A stretch of DNA of 64,000 bases, taken from Epiperipatus broadwayi. Lineage: Eukaryota; Onychophora; Udeonychophora; Euonychophora; Peripatidae. Position numbers and translations under genes: made by a program. The stretch covers positions 1,247,909-1,311,908 of the forward strand of contig JAQFVV010000111.1 of NCBI GenBank assembly GCA_028023455.1, read 5' to 3'. Positions 11,591-23,422 of this stretch are shown here, piece after piece; within the stretch, counting starts at the first letter, position 1, and each line of letters starts with the position of its first letter. Under the pieces are notes generated by a model that was given only the letters and a program-made list of their open reading frames with translations, searched no databases and was not told the origin of the DNA.

Positions 11591-11949
11591 CAGATGGCGC
11601 CAAAAAAATACATAAATTAATAGTAATTTACTAAAATTATTGTAAATTCAAATTGACTACAAAATAATTGCAAAAAAATTTAGAAAAAATATTTGTAATT
11701 TTAAAATTAAACAGACAATAAAAAATACTCTTCCCGATATAGTGCGAATCTGTCATATAGTGTAAATGGAGATGTAAAAAACGTCCTAATTAAAAGATAC
11801 TATATAAAATTATGAAATTAAAAGTGTACTCTTTTTTTTTTTTTACTGAAAATAAGAATAATTTATAAGGAAAATGGAAAAGAAGACAATGAACCAAAAG
11901 AAGCAAAATAAAAAATAATCTAAAACCGATTTAAAAGGTAGTATAAAAA
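11591..11949. other. Intron sequence with a block repeated at 12662-12735
   Basis: About 11811-11885 (TACTGAAAATAAGAATAATT, then TATAAGGAAAAT) recurs with few changes at 12662-12735, on the other side of the hammerhead element at 11950-12660. About 11755-11810 also resembles 12776-12845. No gene is seen. The duplication either predates the insertion or belongs to a larger unrecognised repeat. Confidence 0.55.
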
Positions 11950-12660
11950 ATTAAAACAGGCAAAACTTTCTATACGTATTGCCAGAAGACTTGCGCGCAA
12001 ATTCCCCATCTAATGTGTACTCGTTCAATAAACCCAGACTAGTTTCTGGCTTGTGGCCTTCATCAGTGAGGAACCTTGGATCTGAGAGCACTACACCTAA
12101 ATCTTAGGATCCAATGCAACAACCCTCCAGCAGCCACCTTTTATCTCTACTTAACTACAAATCTATGAGACAAACTGAAAACACCTTAATATTTTCAATC
12201 CAAGCTTATCAGCTTATATAGTCATATAGGTCTGAACTCAGTTCAGTACCCATACATTTTGGTATCTTTGGTTCTTTAATACCACTATCCTATTAGGCAG
12301 GATTGATTTTAAGCCAATAAACATCACATGATCACTATTTCTTATGCTTGCTCTTATCTGTTATTAAAACAGGCAAAACTCTCTATATGTATTGCCACTC
12401 AGTGCAAGCCAGAGTAATCAATGGATGCCAGAAGGCATCCTAAAATCTAGGTGCAGTGCTCTCAGATCAGGCCACAAGCCAGAAACTAGTCTGGGGATAT
12501 TGAATGAATAGGCACTAGATGGAGATTTTGTGCACAAGCCTTCTGGCATCCATTGATTACTCTGGCTTGCACTGAGTGGCAATACGTACAGAGAGTTTTG
12601 CCTGTTTTAATAACAGATAAGAGCAAGCATAAGAAATAGTGATCATGTGATATTTATTAG
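11950..12660. mobile_element. Retrozyme-like fold-back insertion, hammerhead family 1, copy B
   Basis: A minus-oriented piece (about 12445 down to 11950) covers slightly more than one family unit. It is fused head to head near 12445-12450 with a plus-oriented 3' part (about 12447-12660). The ~50-bp boundary sequence AAAACAGGCAAAACT..TAT..ATTGCC occurs at both ends of the minus piece (11953 and 12366), as expected for a multimeric or circular template. The minus hammerhead (12026-12079) has an intact core. The plus copy near 12458-12500 has lost CTGATGA by a small deletion but keeps AGGCCACAAGCCAGAAAC. Flanking duplication is unclear (TATAAAAAATT versus TATAAAATTTT). Confidence 0.72.
12026..12079 (-). 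ncRNA. Candidate hammerhead ribozyme, family 1
   Basis: On the minus strand the core reads CTGATGA, then AGGCCACAAGCCA (stem II GGC/GCC, loop CACAA), GAAA, stem III ACT/AGT and the cleavage triplet GTC. Stem I (CCTCA with TGGGT) is weaker than in the 23423-23477 copy and its outer CCA/TTG pairing is imperfect, so activity is doubtful although all core bases are present. Confidence 0.6.
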
Positions 12661-12887
12661 TTTATAAAATTTTGAAATTTTTTTTTTTAAGTGAAAATAA
12701 GAATAATTTATAAGGAAAATATAAAAGAAGCAAGCATGCGTACATTAAAAAAAAAAAAAATCACAAACACCACTACAAAATAAATGGCGACGTAAAAAAT
12801 AACCTGTAATGCCGATGTATAAAAATGTCTTAAAAGATACTATGTTTAATTATTAAGAAACAAAATGAAAATTTTACAAATAGCAGC

Positions 12888-13017
12888 GGCGGAAAATTAT
12901 TATATCATCATCAAATTGACAGTTAAAAATTCACTCTATATAGTAATATAATGGCGGAAAATTATTATATCATCATCAAATTGACAGATAAAAATTCACT
13001 CTATATAGTAATATAAT
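12888..13017 (+). repeat. 65-bp unit in tandem, two copies
   Basis: The unit starts GGCGGAAAATTATTATATCA and ends TAGTAATATAAT. It occupies 12888-12952 and 12953-13017 with one difference (TTAAAAA versus ATAAAAA). This is a recent local duplication with no coding content. Confidence 0.9.
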
Positions 13018-13587
13018 GTTAATGTTAAATATGAAATATATGAAAATATTCTCAATGAGATCAAAAAAGTCACTGTGCTCACGCCGATAACAAAACCACA
13101 AAAGACAGAGAAAGGACAAAATTTCACACAGGTCTCTCGACTTTTTAAATCTTGCGAGTCACCACGATCAACAAATCACCATTCCCATGGATTAGTCATA
13201 CCAGTGTCTTTGTTGCCATGACATCATTCATCTAATCTTCGTTGAAATCTTACCGGCAAAAAACATATTAAGCGTAATATGTCATAGCTTAAAAAATACT
13301 TAAGTACCAAAAAAATCTTATATTATTTCATATCTATTGAGACTAACAAATGAATATACAGTAATTCCATATACTATTAATGCTATTAAATAAGTTATAA
13401 TTGCTAGTAAGATTATTCTTAATACACAACAATTTTTATATATATAATCATGGTAAAATAAATCTTTATGATTTTTACCTAAATTAAATGCAATAAATTA
13501 CTTTTATATTTTAAATTCTTGATAAACTCTAAAGTTTTTTTCTTTCTATTTATTATAATAACTTACAATATTTATAACCAATTAAAT
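13018..13587. other. Intron sequence, nothing recognised
   Basis: AT-rich sequence. A slightly more GC-rich patch around 13075-13260 has no open frame with splice signals that I can defend. Confidence 0.4.
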
Positions 13588-14103
13588 CTTTCAGATTTGC
13601 AATGACTCCTCCAAGATTGTAAAAAATTTTTAATTACTGTTCACTATAAAATCTTCCTGATCAATCAATCTTTTTTGTTCATCAGATGATCTAGAGATTT
13701 GAAAATATCTGAATATTCATAGAGAAATAATAATCTGACCTTTTACCTATATGTTTTAATTACAATCAATCTGATTTTGGAGAATGAATGTTTCTATTCA
13801 ATTATATATTACAAAATAAGTATTAATTATCTCTGTGTTTTAGAAATATGAATATTGAATAACTAATGAGTAATCAATTACTAAAATTTCCAAAAATCAA
13901 ATCGATTGTAATTAAGACATGTAAATAGACAAGTCTGACAAATTATCTAATGCAGATGTTCTAGTGTTCAAGACTATCTTATCTGATGAATTAAAATTCT
14001 CATAAAATACACATATGGTAAGAGAGATTGGTCTGAAAGATTTTACATTTGAAGGAGATCTGAAAATTTGTTCCATACTAGAAGTGTGTCACAAATCTGA
14101 AAG
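13588..14103. repeat. Decayed long inverted repeat (fold-back)
   Basis: Nested inverted matches share one centre near 13840: ATCTTTCAGATTTG (13588) with CAAATCTGAAAGAT (about 14090-14103), CATCAGAT with ATCTGATG near 13680 and 13985, AATAATCTGAC with GTCTGACAAATTAT, and TTAATTACAATCAATCTGAT (about 13757) with ATCAAATCGATTGTAATTAA (about 13896-13915). Arms are about 230 bp and strongly diverged. It resembles the other fold-back insertions in shape, but no target duplication or ribozyme is visible. Confidence 0.5.
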
Positions 14104-14549
14104 ATCTGATTGGTTACTTACATGTGTATTATTTTTTATTCTTTTCTTTTATGAATTTTTTTTTTTTTGTTGAAAAAACTCCACCTAAAGAGAATATCAA
14201 CAGAAAATAAACAAATGAATGCATAGCAAATGTGGATATTTTGATTATAGAAAATATGTATTTCAAAAGTTATAAAATATTTAATAGACTCAATGCATGA
14301 ATATCATTGCTTAATGAAATGTACAAACAAAAGTTCCTAAAGCAACAATAACAGCTGATATTTCTTATTTTCAAAAATAGTCTAGTGAATTTCCTTACAA
14401 ATTGTTTTAAAATATTGAAGAAAATCAATAAGATAACAAATACTGTACTAAAAACAGCTATATAAATACCGCACACACACAAATTCCAGGGAACAATAAA
14501 AATATGAAATAATTAACAAAGTTATGACGACATAACAAAATATAACTGT

Positions 14550-15960
14550 GAAATGGCAAGAACTAGTACAGAAAAGAACAAGAGTCTCAAAGATAAGAAC
14601 ATTATTATGGCATTAAGAAGAAAAGTATTTCAGCAATAAAGAGAATAAATATAACATAATTACTAGAACAAAAATAAAATCATACAATGTGAATAAGAAT
14701 ATTAAGATATACAAAAAGGTAAAATAGAATAACAACATCAATTAAAATGCTAGGACAAACTAAAGGAAAAGTAAATCATGCAATCAAATTTATGAGAGAA
14801 AACTTCAACAAACGATAGAATTATAGAAGTAAATGAAAATTGTTGACACAGTTATGTAAACAAAGTATATATATAGTAAAGATATATTAGCTGCAGTCTT
14901 CCACCAGTTACATGAAGTATTTATCAAGATTGTCTACTCCCTCCTCCAAAGTTGGATTTAAGAGTTTGGTTATTTCATAGTAATTGTAATGTGTATTGGT
15001 TTTGCAGATTATAAAAAAAAGGCATGACTCTAAAAGCATTCTTATTGTAATTAAAGCTTTAGAATCATGCGACAAGGAACCAGGAAACTGTAAAATTCTA
15101 GAAAATGATTATCAAAATGCAACAAAAGTAAAAACACTGCATAAAGATATTAAGCCACAAAAGATAAAAAAATTCCTCTGATTTCCAAAACTATTTATAG
15201 CAACTTTATAAGAAAATTTTTTCTTGAAAGTAAAAACAAATGATTATTTCAATTATCTCAATTTTTCAATTGAAGTGGTTGATCTTTGCAAATAATACTT
15301 CAGAGCAGCAGAAAATATTACAAGAACTATTAGAAAGCCAAAAAGTAATATTAAAAATAAACACTAAAAGAAAAAGAAAGTAATACTCAAAAGATTTTCG
15401 AAAAAGAAAATGCAAACTGATAGCAATAAGTTATAAGAAACTAACAATTATAAATACAATGGTCAAATTATTAACATAGATGGAATCATAATGGATGAAA
15501 TTTATTAAAGAAAACAACTAGGATGGAAATGATTTACTATTAAAAAGAAAGATGCCCATATGTTTAAAAATGAATTTTAAATAGTGTTATAATAGTGTTT
15601 ATTTATGGATCTGAAATTGGACACTTAATATAAGATCAACTCAAATTATAGAGCACATTGTAAAATATGTCAAAATTAACACGAGATTGAAAAATAATAA
15701 AAATAGCATTGACATAATTTATAGAATTAATAACCATTTTCATAACATATTCTCTTCTCCATATTTTCAGGATCATTTTAAATGATTAGTGATGTAAAAT
15801 TAGATATGTTGTTTTAAAATAATATTCAGAATAAGTACATATTCAGAGCCATCGTAATACTACAACTTACTAAGATTAGATTCCAGGAGGACTAAGTGAG
15901 AGAGAATACATGCTTAATTCAAGATTTAAAATATAGAAGTGCTGAGTACATTTTTTTCTG
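14550..15960 (+). pseudogene. RTE-type LINE, strongly decayed internal copy
   Basis: Translation around 14996-15180 gives SKSILIVIKALESCDKEPGN followed by CKILENDYQNATK. This parallels INISSVIKALDHQGVDPGYC and HILKNIYKNATA in the better RTE copy at 24370-24470, so it is the part just after reverse transcriptase motif A. Upstream, 14785-14815 (CATGCAATCAAATTTATGAG) matches 23928 onward. Downstream, ATTTATGGATCTGAAATTGG near 15603 corresponds to the TYGSETWT segment. Numerous frameshifts and stops show this is an old insertion. Confidence 0.75.
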
Positions 15961-16129
15961 TAAAACAGCTATTCCCAAATTTTTTTATATATATATAAAA
16001 AAGGAATTAAGATTTTGTTTTTCATTCCATTATCTTTCAGTCTTTTAATCATTCTTTCTTTCCATTTTAATTGTAAAACTTCTTAATATTTAATTAAGCC
16101 TTTACAAATACTCACAAACTTAAAGAATT

Positions 16130-16400
16130 ATGTGATTAAAAAAGAAGCTGAAATGAGCATGTTAAAAAAAAAGAGGCAATAAATGAAAGTGAAGTCTTAA
16201 ACTGGAATCCAAAGCATTTTAAGAGACATAAAATAAATAAAAAGAACTGAATGCTGAAACAGGATAATTTGTTGGATGATGAGATAAGAACATCTACTAG
16301 AGTTACAGGAAAGAAATAATCAAGTGGAATGTTAATATAATGTCCAAATATCTTTACTTTACAATAGAACCAATAATGGTGCATGGTGACCACTTTTTAT
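16130..16400 (+). pseudogene. LINE ORF2 extreme C-terminal fragment
   Basis: The words GAAGTCTTAAACTGGAATCC and TTTAAGAGACATAAA, read in broken frame, resemble the xVLNWNPxGKRxRGRP tail common to many non-LTR elements. The same segment occurs at 29690-29870, which supports a repeat family. No intact frame is left; the 85-codon minus-strand frame here is antisense noise. Confidence 0.45.
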
Positions 16401-17881
16401 AAGTAGTAAATTTCATATTTAATACAACATATAGTTTTTTAATGTGCTTAGCATTGCACATGAGCTTTTCATCTTTTAATTTGTAATTTACAGTCAAGTT
16501 TATTATTAATCAGAAATTGGATATCTAGCTAATCTTAACGGGAGGAACAGTGACATCTGATTTCAAAATGTGTAAGCATAAGCAATAGACTTAAAAGTAA
16601 TCTAGGGATATTATTCCATTGTCATACCTAAACAAACAAGAAAATGGGGTTAAAAACCTGAAAAGTTTTAAAAATATGGTCATAAGGATGAGATTATAGA
16701 ATTCATCAAACAGATCAGAAAACATTCATGCTGTGCACCCTTTTTTAAACGCACATTCTTCTTTTTTTTTCTTTGAATGCTTACAAGAAAGTTTTATTTA
16801 TATGCCTACATTTAAAGTAAATATGTATTTATGCATGTTAATTACCCAAATTAGTAAAGTCATATTGTTAGTTAATTGAAAAAAAAAAACCCTCCTCAAA
16901 ATTTGAAAGTTCCAAATTTAATTAAGTTGACAACATGGTAGGAAATGCATTAAACACTACACCATGAGATCGGTTTACCATATATTAATTATAGTTATAT
17001 GTATTTCAGTTCAGTTTTTAACAGAAGAAAAACTGCAGTCATTTATTTGTATTTTATATGTTGGACTGGCCAGATTAGCAACACCTGAAGAAAACAGGAG
17101 AATACTACTCAAAACATTATGTATATACTAACCTATGTGCTATTTATTACTAAGAGTTGAATGTAATTGGAAAATTTAAATAAAGTTAAATTTTTCTAAA
17201 GATATTCAAAATTTAATATTTGCTGATGAAAATAGTCCAATATATAAATATACAACTAAAATGTTAATCTCAAACTTTCACGCAAAGATTGCAGTCATTT
17301 ACAGTTTTTTTTTTTTAAAAAAATATTAAAATTATTTCAATCTTCGAAAAAAAAGAAGAAGCAATAACTACGTCAAAACGAGAAGGGTTGTTAAAGCCGC
17401 TCTTACAAGAAATATAAAAAATTTAAACTGAAAAAACTTAAATATATATATACACACAGTCATGTCACAATCTTTAAATGAAAGGCAACACAAATAAATT
17501 ACTGAAATAATTACTAAAAGGAAAGGAAAAAAAAAGTTAATAACTCAAGACAATTTAACGAATAGAAAAGAAAAAAAATTCTCCCACTTTAAACAAATTA
17601 TATCTACATCAAAATATTTTAAAAATAATTTTTAGATAGGAAATCTGTATCGTTAATTAATTTTAATTGGTCAAGTGAAAAATGGAAAAGATAAGCAATC
17701 GATTGACTGCAGAATATAGATTAGAAATATGTACTGCATATAATATGTACAGAGAACAAACACCAAAAACCTGCAGACGTATTAAAGGTTACAATTATTA
17801 AAGACAATTAACATAAACTAATATAAAGCAAACCTTTAAAAAAAAAAAAGCATGCTTATTTGAGTGATGGATTTAACATAC
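16401..17881. other. PTPN9 intron immediately downstream of the exon, nothing recognised
   Basis: AT-rich sequence. I looked on the minus strand for the next expected exon of the CRAL-TRIO domain (a GAFPxRLKK-like start) and did not find it. It must lie outside the window, or it has diverged beyond recognition. Confidence 0.5.
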
Positions 17882-17987
17882 CTTCAGCATGTTGAGTATT
17901 TTCTCACTGAGTTCATTGTCAAAATTACTGTATTTTGAGCCAGTCATGTCATAAATGAATACCAGTCCATTGCGTTGGGCTTCCACA
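17882..17987 (-). CDS. PTPN9: PTPN9/MEG2-like tyrosine phosphatase, CRAL-TRIO domain exon (downstream of the pair)
   Basis: The 106-nt exon encodes (S)VEAQRNGLVFIYDM, then TGSKYSNFDNELSEKILNML and K. The acceptor is TTTTTTATTGCAG just upstream (17988-18000) and the donor is GTATGT (17876-17881). The peptide matches the Sec14/CRAL-TRIO domain of vertebrate PTPN9 (ETQRNGLVFIYDM, then a GSNY-NF-LG-KVLNLLK pattern) almost column for column. The first base completes a serine codon left open by exon 60406-60530, and the exon ends on a codon boundary where the mammalian protein continues GAFP. PTPN9 is a phosphoinositide-binding, secretory-vesicle-associated tyrosine phosphatase. The catalytic domain is not in this window. 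Confidence rests on sequence, frame and splice-site agreement. Confidence 0.93.
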
Positions 17988-18000
17988 CTGCAATAAAAAA

Positions 18001-19866
18001 CAAAACATCAAATGCCATAGTTAACATGGGACATCAAAAGCAATGGAAATATCTAAGCCCCTCCTCTAAACTTTTTTAGCTAACAGTACAACTGTTTTAG
18101 TTTTAAATTACAATATTATAATAGAGAAAGAGAAGAGAGGAAATAAGTATTTGTTATAAAATAATTACTCCGTAAGATGGCACTACAAGATTACTTAAAA
18201 AAAAAAAATTAAATTAAAGAAATAAATCAAAAATATTAAAATTTTTGCTGCCAGAATTATTATAATAAAATGAATCCGTAACTAAACATCCTAAAAGAAA
18301 TTAAATAATTGTTGTTGTTTTTTTTTAAATTAATTTTTACAGATCTAAAAACAGAATTCTAAATTCTAAAAAAAAAGAAAAAGAAATTCTAAATAAGTTT
18401 TGGCAAAGATATTGTTATAAAATAACAATTAGAAAATTAATTTGGATACGCTAAAAAAAAAAAAATCACATGCGCACACAGACTCATATGTAAATTACGC
18501 GCAACATGATTATAAAAAAGTCGCCATAAACATTGAAAAAATATTACTGAAATGTTAATCTTAAAACTTTGAGAATGCATGCAATGGTAAGCTGTTATGA
18601 ACGATGGGAAGTAGCATCTTTTGGTCTTGATGTTTTATTACGTACTACACCAATATATCTTCAGGCAGAGAATATATATATATATTATTGCTTAACATTA
18701 AAAAACAGTCAACACTCAGATAATTCCAATATCAATAATAATCAACAAGTTCGAACTGTTGTCAAGGCAACCCTCCTTTTAATAATAAAAGGTGGAATCC
18801 CAACTTTATTAATGGTCCAATATATTTATATAGACACTAAAGATTGCAACTTGACTTTATTGATACTGCTTATGTATACATATTTTTTTGTTTTAAATAA
18901 ATAAACTAGATATATATTTTGTATAATTTTCAGTCACAAATACCACCAACTTTCTAAGATTAATTCCAACTTTAAGAAAGTCATGTAGGATTGTTAGCTT
19001 GAGTACATCTTATGTTTTTGGAAGTAGAGATCATATTATTTTGCAACTAACATGTTTATTTAGTTGGAAGGCATCATCAAGCCAAAATGTAAAGCACCAT
19101 TTTGAATGAAAATGATCTGACCAAAGCTTATTTTCTATAAATGTTTATAAATATTCATATAAACATAATATTAATGCTCATAATTTAATTCATACATACA
19201 ATCACACATGCCAGATTCATGGTATTATGATTAGTGGATCTATTTACCATGCCTGCAAGCTCAAATTCAGTCTGATCGAAGCAAAACAAAAATTTTCCCC
19301 AGTAGTTAAGAATTATGAAGCATCTTTCAATTAGCCAGTTAATAGTCAACCCAACTGGATATCTGATAATGAGTCAGTAAATGGATAGTTAATTATTAGC
19401 TCAAGGTTAAAACAAAAAAGAAAACTACTAATTTTTTTTTCACTATTCAGAAATTGATTAGAATAGCAAGTGTAATCTCTGTTTTTTGCGTCTTTTTAAA
19501 ACAGGGAAATCCAATCTTTTGGTGTCTCTGCAATTAAATGTATACAATAATTACCGAAACTTGATAAGCAAAAAAAAAAAAGTATATGCAATATTTTCAT
19601 GATATCCACCATCACAGATAAGCAAAAAAAAAAAGTTATTAAATAATAATCCTAATTATGCAGCGAACCATTGGGAAAGTCTTTTAAAATCATCAAATAG
19701 ATTTCAAATTGTGATTACTAAATATAGCAAATATAAATATCTAAAATAATAAAATATCGTTGATGTTTTAAATATTTTTATTATAAAAATAAAAAAGGGA
19801 AGTATAACACTAGTTGAATATTTGGCTTGGTACTTGAATGCATAAGTACATTTATTTTAATCACAA
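18001..19866. other. Intron sequence, no feature recognised
   Basis: AT-rich sequence with several A-runs. The 111-codon open frame at 18569-18904 has no recognisable domain, an AT-driven composition and no splice context, so I do not call it a gene. Confidence 0.5.
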
Positions 19867-20179
19867 TAAAATGTAATGTTAACCATCAAACATCACATAA
19901 TCACCATTCTTTATGTTTACAAAAGATGTTTTTCAAAAAGGCAAAACTCTCCATAGAGTAGCGCCACTCAGTGCAAGCCAGAGTAATCAATGGATGCTCT
20001 CAGATCCAAGGCTTCTCAGTGATGAAAGCCACAAGCTAGAAACTCATCTGGGCATATTGGATGAATAGACACTACATAGGGATTTTATATACAAACTTTC
20101 CTGAATCCATCGATTACTCTGGCTTGCACTGAGTGGTGCTACTGTATGGAGAGTTTTGCTTGTGTGAAAAATGTATGTT
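19867..20179. mobile_element. Retrozyme-like fold-back insertion, hammerhead family 1, short copy C
   Basis: A minus-oriented piece (about 19993 down to 19880) is fused to a plus-oriented piece (about 19994-20165). The inverted ends read GGCAAAACTCTCCATAGAGT and ACTGTATGGAGAGTTTTGCT, with GCGCCACTCAGTGCAAGCCA against TGGCTTGCACTGAGTGG. The flanks are similar: AAAATGTAATGTT at 19867-19879 and AAAATGTATGTT from 20166, a possible target duplication with one indel. The hammerhead position around 20008-20060 reads GTGATGAAAGCCACAAGCTA then GAAACTCATC, a mutated core. Confidence 0.7.
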
Positions 20180-20204
20180 TTAAATAAGCTTATGATTTTG
20201 CACT

Positions 20205-20275
20205 GGGTTGCATTCATAGCCATCCTTAGCTATACGTAGCTCTTAGGCCACAGGTTGGACATCCTTGCTTTAGAG
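20205..20275. repeat. Possible hAT-type terminal fragment
   Basis: The words TGCATTCATAGCCATCCTTA, TAGCTCTTAGGCCACAGG and GGCCACAGGTTGGACATCCT resemble the subterminal and terminal sequence of animal hAT non-autonomous elements, which commonly end CAGGGGTGTCCAACCTGTGG. No second terminus was found nearby, so this is at best a solo end. Confidence 0.35.
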
Positions 20276-21129
20276 AGAAACCAGAGAACGCTGCTGAAGA
20301 CTATTTTTGCATACTAGCTATTAAACTATTCAAAATAATAAGAATTGCTCCAAGTTGCATTAATGGGCAGATAAACTGTTATAATCAAACAATTCTGATA
20401 TTAAGGAATATCATTGAAGCATATAAAAATTAAATAATGTTAAAAGGATCACAAATTAAAAACAAAACAATACTAAAACAATAAATAATAAAATATATTA
20501 TTTCTCGAAAATTTAGTCGTCAAAATTGAGAGGTGATGCACAATATTTGTTTCAAAAAACCCAATAAATTATGAGTAATATTAAAGATTTAAATTATATA
20601 GTCAATAATCATTCCACAAAGAATTGTGCAAGAGATGGCAACATGACTGACACATCCTTCAATTTTGAGTTCAAATCCATGTAATACTAATAATTTTACT
20701 TGAGTTAGTAAATTCAGCTCATCCTGTCTACTAACTAACTATTAGTCTATAATAAAACTGCAGAAAGGAGTGCTATTAACTGAAAGGAGACCCTTTGATT
20801 CCTCTTGGAGGCCTTAAAGGAATCAAGCAGGGCAAATTTCCTAATGTCCACTCCGTACGTTCTTGTCGTTGCAGCTGTTATTACTGTGTGATTATTCATA
20901 TAGTATACGAACATGGATGGGCTGCTCACCAACATGCATAAGCCAGCATGGTGAATTTATTGGCTTTTTACCTCAGAGTTTAATAATATTTTTACCAATA
21001 TATATACAATAATGACAGACAAAAATAAATCATGGCCCTTATTCCCAGGAGACTGTAAAGTCATCAACCAAGGCAGCGGTTGGTGGCCGAAGGCTGAGGG
21101 TGCTAAGAATCCCTTGATTGCAGACTCAG

Positions 21130-22843
21130 GCTGCCATTGGATGACGACATTTTATTTAGGTACTTACAAATGCAGATCACTTTCAAGAGTTAGAAGAACA
21201 ACTGTCTTATATTAAATGGAACATTATTGGACTTTGTGAAGTTAGAAGAAAAGGTGAAGAAACAATTGATTCAAAAAGTGGACATATACTCTACTACAAA
21301 GGCACAAATATTGGAAATACAAGTAGAGGAGGATTCATTATAAATAATAAACGGAAGAACAACATTGTGAAGATTGATGGTGTACAGGACAGAGTGGCAA
21401 GATTAGTTTTACAACTTAATAGCAGATACCAAATGCAGTTAATTCAGGTTTATGCCCCGACAAGTTCTCATAGTGATAAGTTATAGAAGATTTTTATATG
21501 GACGTACAAAAGGTTTTTGATCAGAGTAAACAACATTTTAAAATTGCTTAGGCAGACTTTAATGCTAGAATTGGTAAACAAATGAAAGATGAAAACGCTG
21601 TAGGTAATTTGGGTTATGGTAATAGAAATGAGAGAGGAAATAGACTTGTGGAGTTTTCAGAAAAAGAAAAACTTTATATTATGAATTCTTTTTTTTTGAG
21701 AAAAATGTTAAAAGGAAATGGACATGGAAGCATCCAAATGAAGGTACAGCAGAATTGAATTATATTTTGACTAACAGAAAATACATATTTCAAGATTAAT
21801 ATATATATGTGCTCTGTGCACAGTTAATGAAGCTATTAATAAATTGTCAAAATTTTTACTGCCAAGCGCTTTTGGGACAGTCTACAGTCCCATATTCATG
21901 GCGAGTTATTCTGTTAATAACTGTAAAACTATGCAAATTTTATGCAAATTTATATGCAGATGTTACATGGACCATTTACAAGATAGGGAATAGCAGGCCT
22001 CTCTTCTGTTGATTGCCGATGGGTCAGCCGCAATGAAGTAAGCTTCCCCAGAGTAGCTCAACACCGATACCTTTACAATGAAACCAAAACAAAATATGAA
22101 GGTAATTCGATTTTTGTCGAACACGAAAGAAACTCTGGACATGCTTTTCTACCTACCACAGCCAGTGTTGTTTGCTCTGAAACAAACGACACCAAACATA
22201 AAGTTAGGGAAGCTTACTTCATTGCGGCTGACCCATCGGCAATCAACAGAAGAGAGGCCTGCTATTCCCTATCTCGTAAATGGTCCACGTAACATCTGCA
22301 TATAAATTTGCATAAAATTTGCATAGTTTTACAGTTATTAACAGAATAACTCGCCATGAATATGGGACTGTAGACTGTCCCGAAAGCGCTTGGCAGTAAA
22401 CATTTTGACAATTTATTAATAGCTTCATTAACTGTGCGCAGAGCACATATATATATTAATTTATTTAAGCGTTAATGAAATAAAATCTTAACTATATTTC
22501 AAGATTGTAATATTCTTAATAAATTTAATACAGGAAGTGATCATCGATTAGTAAGATGTAAGATACATGTTAATGCAAAACTAGAGAGACAAAAATTATT
22601 AAGAAAAACAATATTTACAGTTGATATTCTTAATCTTCAGCAACATTCTAATGAATTTAAATTAGAACTTACAAATCGGTTTCAAGTATTAGTAGATTTT
22701 GAACATGATTCAGATTTGAATGATATTACTAGGAAAATAACTGATACACTTTTAAAAACTGCAACAAAGATAGCTGGTAGAAAAAAGCAGCAATTGACCA
22801 ATAAAATTTCTACTGAGACTAGAGAATTTATGAAGAAAAGAAG
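21130..22843 (+). pseudogene. RTE ORF, apurinic endonuclease domain (interrupted)
   Basis: Translations in shifting frames give TYKCRSLS, LEEQLSYIKWNIIGLCEVRR, KGEETIDSKSGHILYYKG, NTSRGGFIINN, VYAPTSSHSDK, DFNARIGKQMKDENAVGN, GYGNRNERGNRLVEFSE and ELNYILTNRKYIFQD. These match the EEP-fold endonuclease of RTE elements (the protein often mislabelled craniofacial development protein 2): the catalytic glutamate in LCEVR, VYAPT, the DFNAR motif and NERG.RL. After the fold-back at 21785-22506 the frame resumes with CNILNKFNTGSDHRLVRCK (the SDHR motif that closes the endonuclease domain) and continues to KKRRNMRI at 22843. Stops at several points make it non-functional. Confidence 0.88.
21785..22506. 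mobile_element. Fold-back insertion, family 5 (no ribozyme recognised)
   Basis: The 13-bp duplication ATATTTCAAGATT lies at 21785-21797 and 22494-22506. The interior is an inverted repeat with arms of about 255 bp (21798-22052 and 22206-22457), over 95 percent alike by eye, around a unique centre of about 150 bp and followed by a 36-bp single-copy tail (22458-22493). Each arm contains GACAGTCTACAGTCC or its complement and AAGCGCTT near the ends. It is inserted in the RTE endonuclease frame. The 67-codon open frames at 21809 and 22243 are the same arm read twice and are not genes. Confidence 0.85.
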
Positions 22844-23013
22844 GAATATGAGGATATCACATGATCACTATCTCATACTAGCACAATAATTGTTATTAAA
22901 CAATTCAAAACAAAACAACACTCTCCATATAGTAGTGCCATCTTGTGCTAACAAGAGCAATCAATGGATGCTAGAAGGCTTGTGCATAAAATCCCTATCT
23001 AGTGCCTACTCAT

Positions 23014-23068
23014 CCAATATCCCAAGACTAGTTTCTGGCTTGAGGCCTTCATCAGTGAGGAGCCTTGG
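23014..23068 (-). ncRNA. Candidate hammerhead ribozyme, family 1
   Basis: Minus-strand copy: CTGATGA, then AGGCCTCAAGCCA (stem II GGC/GCC), GAAA, stem III ACT/AGT, cleavage triplet GTC, then TTGGGATATTGG. Outer stem I (CCA/TGG) is kept. Inner stem I has one mismatch (CCTCA against TTGGG). The core is intact. Confidence 0.62.
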
Positions 23069-23422
23069 ATTTGAGAGCACAAGATGGCACTACTATATGG
23101 AGAGGGTTGTTTTGTTTTGAATTGTTTAATAACAATTATTGTGCTAGTATGAGATAGTGATCATGTGATGTTTAGTGGTTTAACACCAATCCTGCCTAAT
23201 AGGATAGTGGTGGCTATGGTTGTTAAAGAGCCAAAGACACCAAAATGTATGGGTACTGAATTGAGTTCAGACCCATATGACTATATAAGCTATTGAGCTT
23301 GGATTGAAAATATTAATAGTGTTTTCAATTTCATTCTCATAGTTTTGTAGTTAAATAGAGTTAAAAGGTGGGTGCTGGAGGGTTGCATTAGATCCTAAGA
23401 TCTAGGTGCAGTACTCTCAGAT

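Noticed and set aside
18569-18904. 111-codon open frame
   Set aside because: No domain, no splice context, AT-driven composition, and internal to the large intron.
22328-22400. GGGACTGTAGACTGTCCCGA followed by AAG, resembling a hammerhead core in fold-back family 5
   Set aside because: GGGAC and GTCCC form a hairpin across the supposed core, and CTGTAGA departs from CTGATGA at two invariant positions.
21809-22446. Two nearly identical 67-codon frames on opposite strands
   Set aside because: They are the two arms of one inverted repeat (fold-back family 5), not a duplicated gene.
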